A DNA stretch of 5,834 nucleotides from CAYWNA01 sp964459305 (GTDB lineage: Bacteria > Planctomycetota > Planctomycetia > Pirellulales > Pirellulaceae), in NCBI GenBank assembly GCA_964459305.1, contig CAYWNA010000439.1, positions 1 through 5,834 on the forward strand, given 5' to 3'. Of this stretch, positions 5,701 to 5,834 are shown in pieces. Numbering within the stretch: the stretch's first letter is position 1; each line of letters begins with the position of its first letter. Under the pieces are notes generated by a model. The model made no database searches. It saw nothing but the letters and a program-made list of their open reading frames with translations, and was not told where the DNA came from. A program made the position numbers and the translations under genes.

Positions 5701-5834
5701 AGCAGCGCCATGGCGAGCACCGCCTTGGGCCAATATCGTGGGATAGGGCGCGGGAGCATCACCGAGATCGAAAGACGCTTCGTTGATCCAGACACGGTTG
5801 GGCTCGCTGGCGTCATTGACAACGAAGGCGTCCA
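2758..5834 (-). CDS. large surface/secreted GEVEDY-cohesin-dockerin protein, 5' end outside window
   Basis: These are the C-terminal 1024 residues of a longer protein; numbering starts at the first full codon (5830-5832). The frame is open to the edge. The TTG at 5731-5733 is not the start, because DLGDAPAPYP (22-31) upstream belongs to the same domain. Order: GEVEDY-type domain (about 20-257), with LDAWIDFDGDGSWDG (184-198) and ending DGEVEDYQI (249-257); it is interrupted by a Trp/Tyr-rich insert (about 50-151) containing DPDGDGASDRD (92-102). Next come an SbsA-like Ig fold (about 264-385), a cohesin-like beta domain (about 390-528), a dockerin with calcium loops at 532-543 and 571-582, a beta domain (about 618-718), a single-loop dockerin-like segment (loop 770-781), and a third dockerin (loops 839-850 and 890-901). 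A Ser/Gly/Glu-rich linker leads to an acidic tail ending NDLVEIWMA. No catalytic motif, transmembrane segment or LPXTG is visible. Domain calls are by eye from family knowledge. The likely role is a calcium-dependent cell-surface or matrix protein; ligand unknown. Confidence 0.88.
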   Translation of the reverse strand, partial: DAFVVNDASEPNRVWINEASFDLGDAPAPYPTILAQGGARHGAAGPTLGVNRTTEVEWPELAYQMDEQFGFCPATSDDYNYHGMGAKYFRGDPDGDGASDRDPWYFILPNGEVYAWIGSFLVPTLDLGHHILVGTLDPSYYADLSRLYDAYDEDGVTFGSPIMVGQLDATATVNVQNAPSGAKLDAWIDFDGDGSWDGQSEQVADSEYIVEGDNVIAFDVPSWAISGTTYARFRLSTAGNLGVDGAAADGEVEDYQITIRTSGLRVTSAEATNSGVLVRFSRPIDRGTLNLYDVDPSVFGPADVTLVGDVVGPISGSLIVDGRQIEFVATGGPLPPDRYTLTLRSAEDGFKSQDSAGLLDGEYGGRFPSGDGTAGGDFVFAFTVNETGPIVVSLPDFARGPSQPVNVPAAEIGGAGIPIRLNDAAGVESVDMTFTYDPALLAVTEVVLGPDAPADSHLVTNLTDPGRVILSYFSLDPMPAGEATFVTVVADVPETAPYRAAHVLDITDVNVNEGRIAATGDDGLHVVTYLGDATGNRYYSGLDGQKVARVAAERDTGFEAYRMVDPLIVGDIDVDGTLDSSDRDCIMQEAVDLDCLHIPPLPRHQSLESRVAAAHGQISVPGEVQEFTLDVTQGPVDGIYSIQVWDHHETGIDPDAVQILDENGAPVAVREVVADAAADGPSRSAVVVQLAPGQYSVRVSSQNSAVGDYRIDVSVPGASNDEGIVHARDLQTAEVAMLQHHFGFNASTQELFGSKLGIDLSTDQFRPAFDANLDGQIDPTDMDAIITNFGSGAPVQVRAALTPVPNGGSSAAVPESPPVIASSGDEEVSPFQNPDRPSDVNADNQVTPMDVLLVINTINREGSRPAGDMLSGSGMADGEAEYIFSPPFYDVSGDYIVSPLDVLLVINDLNADGAMTAGAAGEGESSAVEELVSEPVLITPVVWSNLGSGASTSPALPTITRDDASSGKGGGDLESPALDRSAGDNTTSVHSKVFGDEDVLADSLEPDADVLEVLANDLVEIWMA
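3094..3336 (-). repeat. tandem dockerin calcium-loop repeat in the surface protein
   Basis: Two similar half-repeats encode DVNADNQVTPMDVLLVIN and DVSGDYIVSPLDVLLVIN. At DNA level 3112-3132 and 3265-3285 agree at 19 of 21 bases. Asp/Asn/Asp at loop positions 1, 3 and 5 and Asp at 12 are kept. The Gly usual at loop position 6 is Asn in one and Tyr in the other. This pair is the classic planctomycete type I dockerin pattern. Confidence 0.75.
3356..3377. repeat. perfect 9-bp hairpin inside the surface-protein gene
   Basis: TCATCGCCT (3356-3364) and AGGCGATGA (3369-3377) are exact reverse complements around a 4-base loop. It lies in the linker between the second and third dockerin-like segments. 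No T-run follows on either strand. A structural role in the mRNA is possible but unproven. Confidence 0.55.

Noticed and set aside
1..5834. CRISPR array, tRNA, rRNA, insertion sequence or phage genes
   Set aside because: No regularly spaced repeats, tRNA-like cloverleaf, rRNA stretch, transposase or integrase was seen on either strand.

Overview
The window looks like chromosomal DNA of a planctomycete, most likely a Pirellulales-type marine or freshwater relative of Rhodopirellula/Blastopirellula. The evidence is the large minus-strand surface protein. It combines a GEVEDY-type domain, a cohesin-like domain and several type I dockerin-like calcium loops, a mix characteristic of that phylum. 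The DNA is GC-rich by eye (not computed), and one gene uses GTG as its likely start. The organism call is inference from protein style; there is no rRNA or other taxonomic marker here.

Layout: bases 1-224 are a non-coding leader with a short REP-like palindrome at the left edge and only weak promoter-like signals. Bases 225-1748 (+) encode a fused uroporphyrinogen-III C-methyltransferase/uroporphyrinogen-III synthase (CobA-HemD). A 201-base gap follows, holding an 8-bp inverted repeat, a TTGACA box and an orphan Shine-Dalgarno sequence. Bases 1950-2687 (+) encode an adenylylsulfate kinase (CysC) with a long N-terminus and an insertion of about 17 residues. A 70-base convergent gap with a small stem-loop separates it from a very long minus-strand reading frame, 2758-5834. 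That frame is the C-terminal 1024 residues of a secreted or surface multidomain protein whose start lies beyond the right edge.

The two plus-strand genes fit one theme, assimilatory sulfur metabolism. CobA-HemD makes uroporphyrinogen III and methylates it to precorrin-2, the route to siroheme, the cofactor of sulfite reductase. CysC makes PAPS, the activated sulfate upstream of sulfite. Whether they are co-transcribed is uncertain because of the 201-base gap and the possible promoter in it. The convergent surface protein is functionally unrelated.

I see no strong sign of an undescribed multi-gene system. The most notable points are the architecture of the surface protein (a Trp/Tyr-rich module nested inside the GEVEDY domain, cohesin-like and dockerin-like modules in one chain, a Cys pair in one dockerin, and a Trp-ended acidic tail) and the small inverted-repeat/promoter arrangement before cysC.
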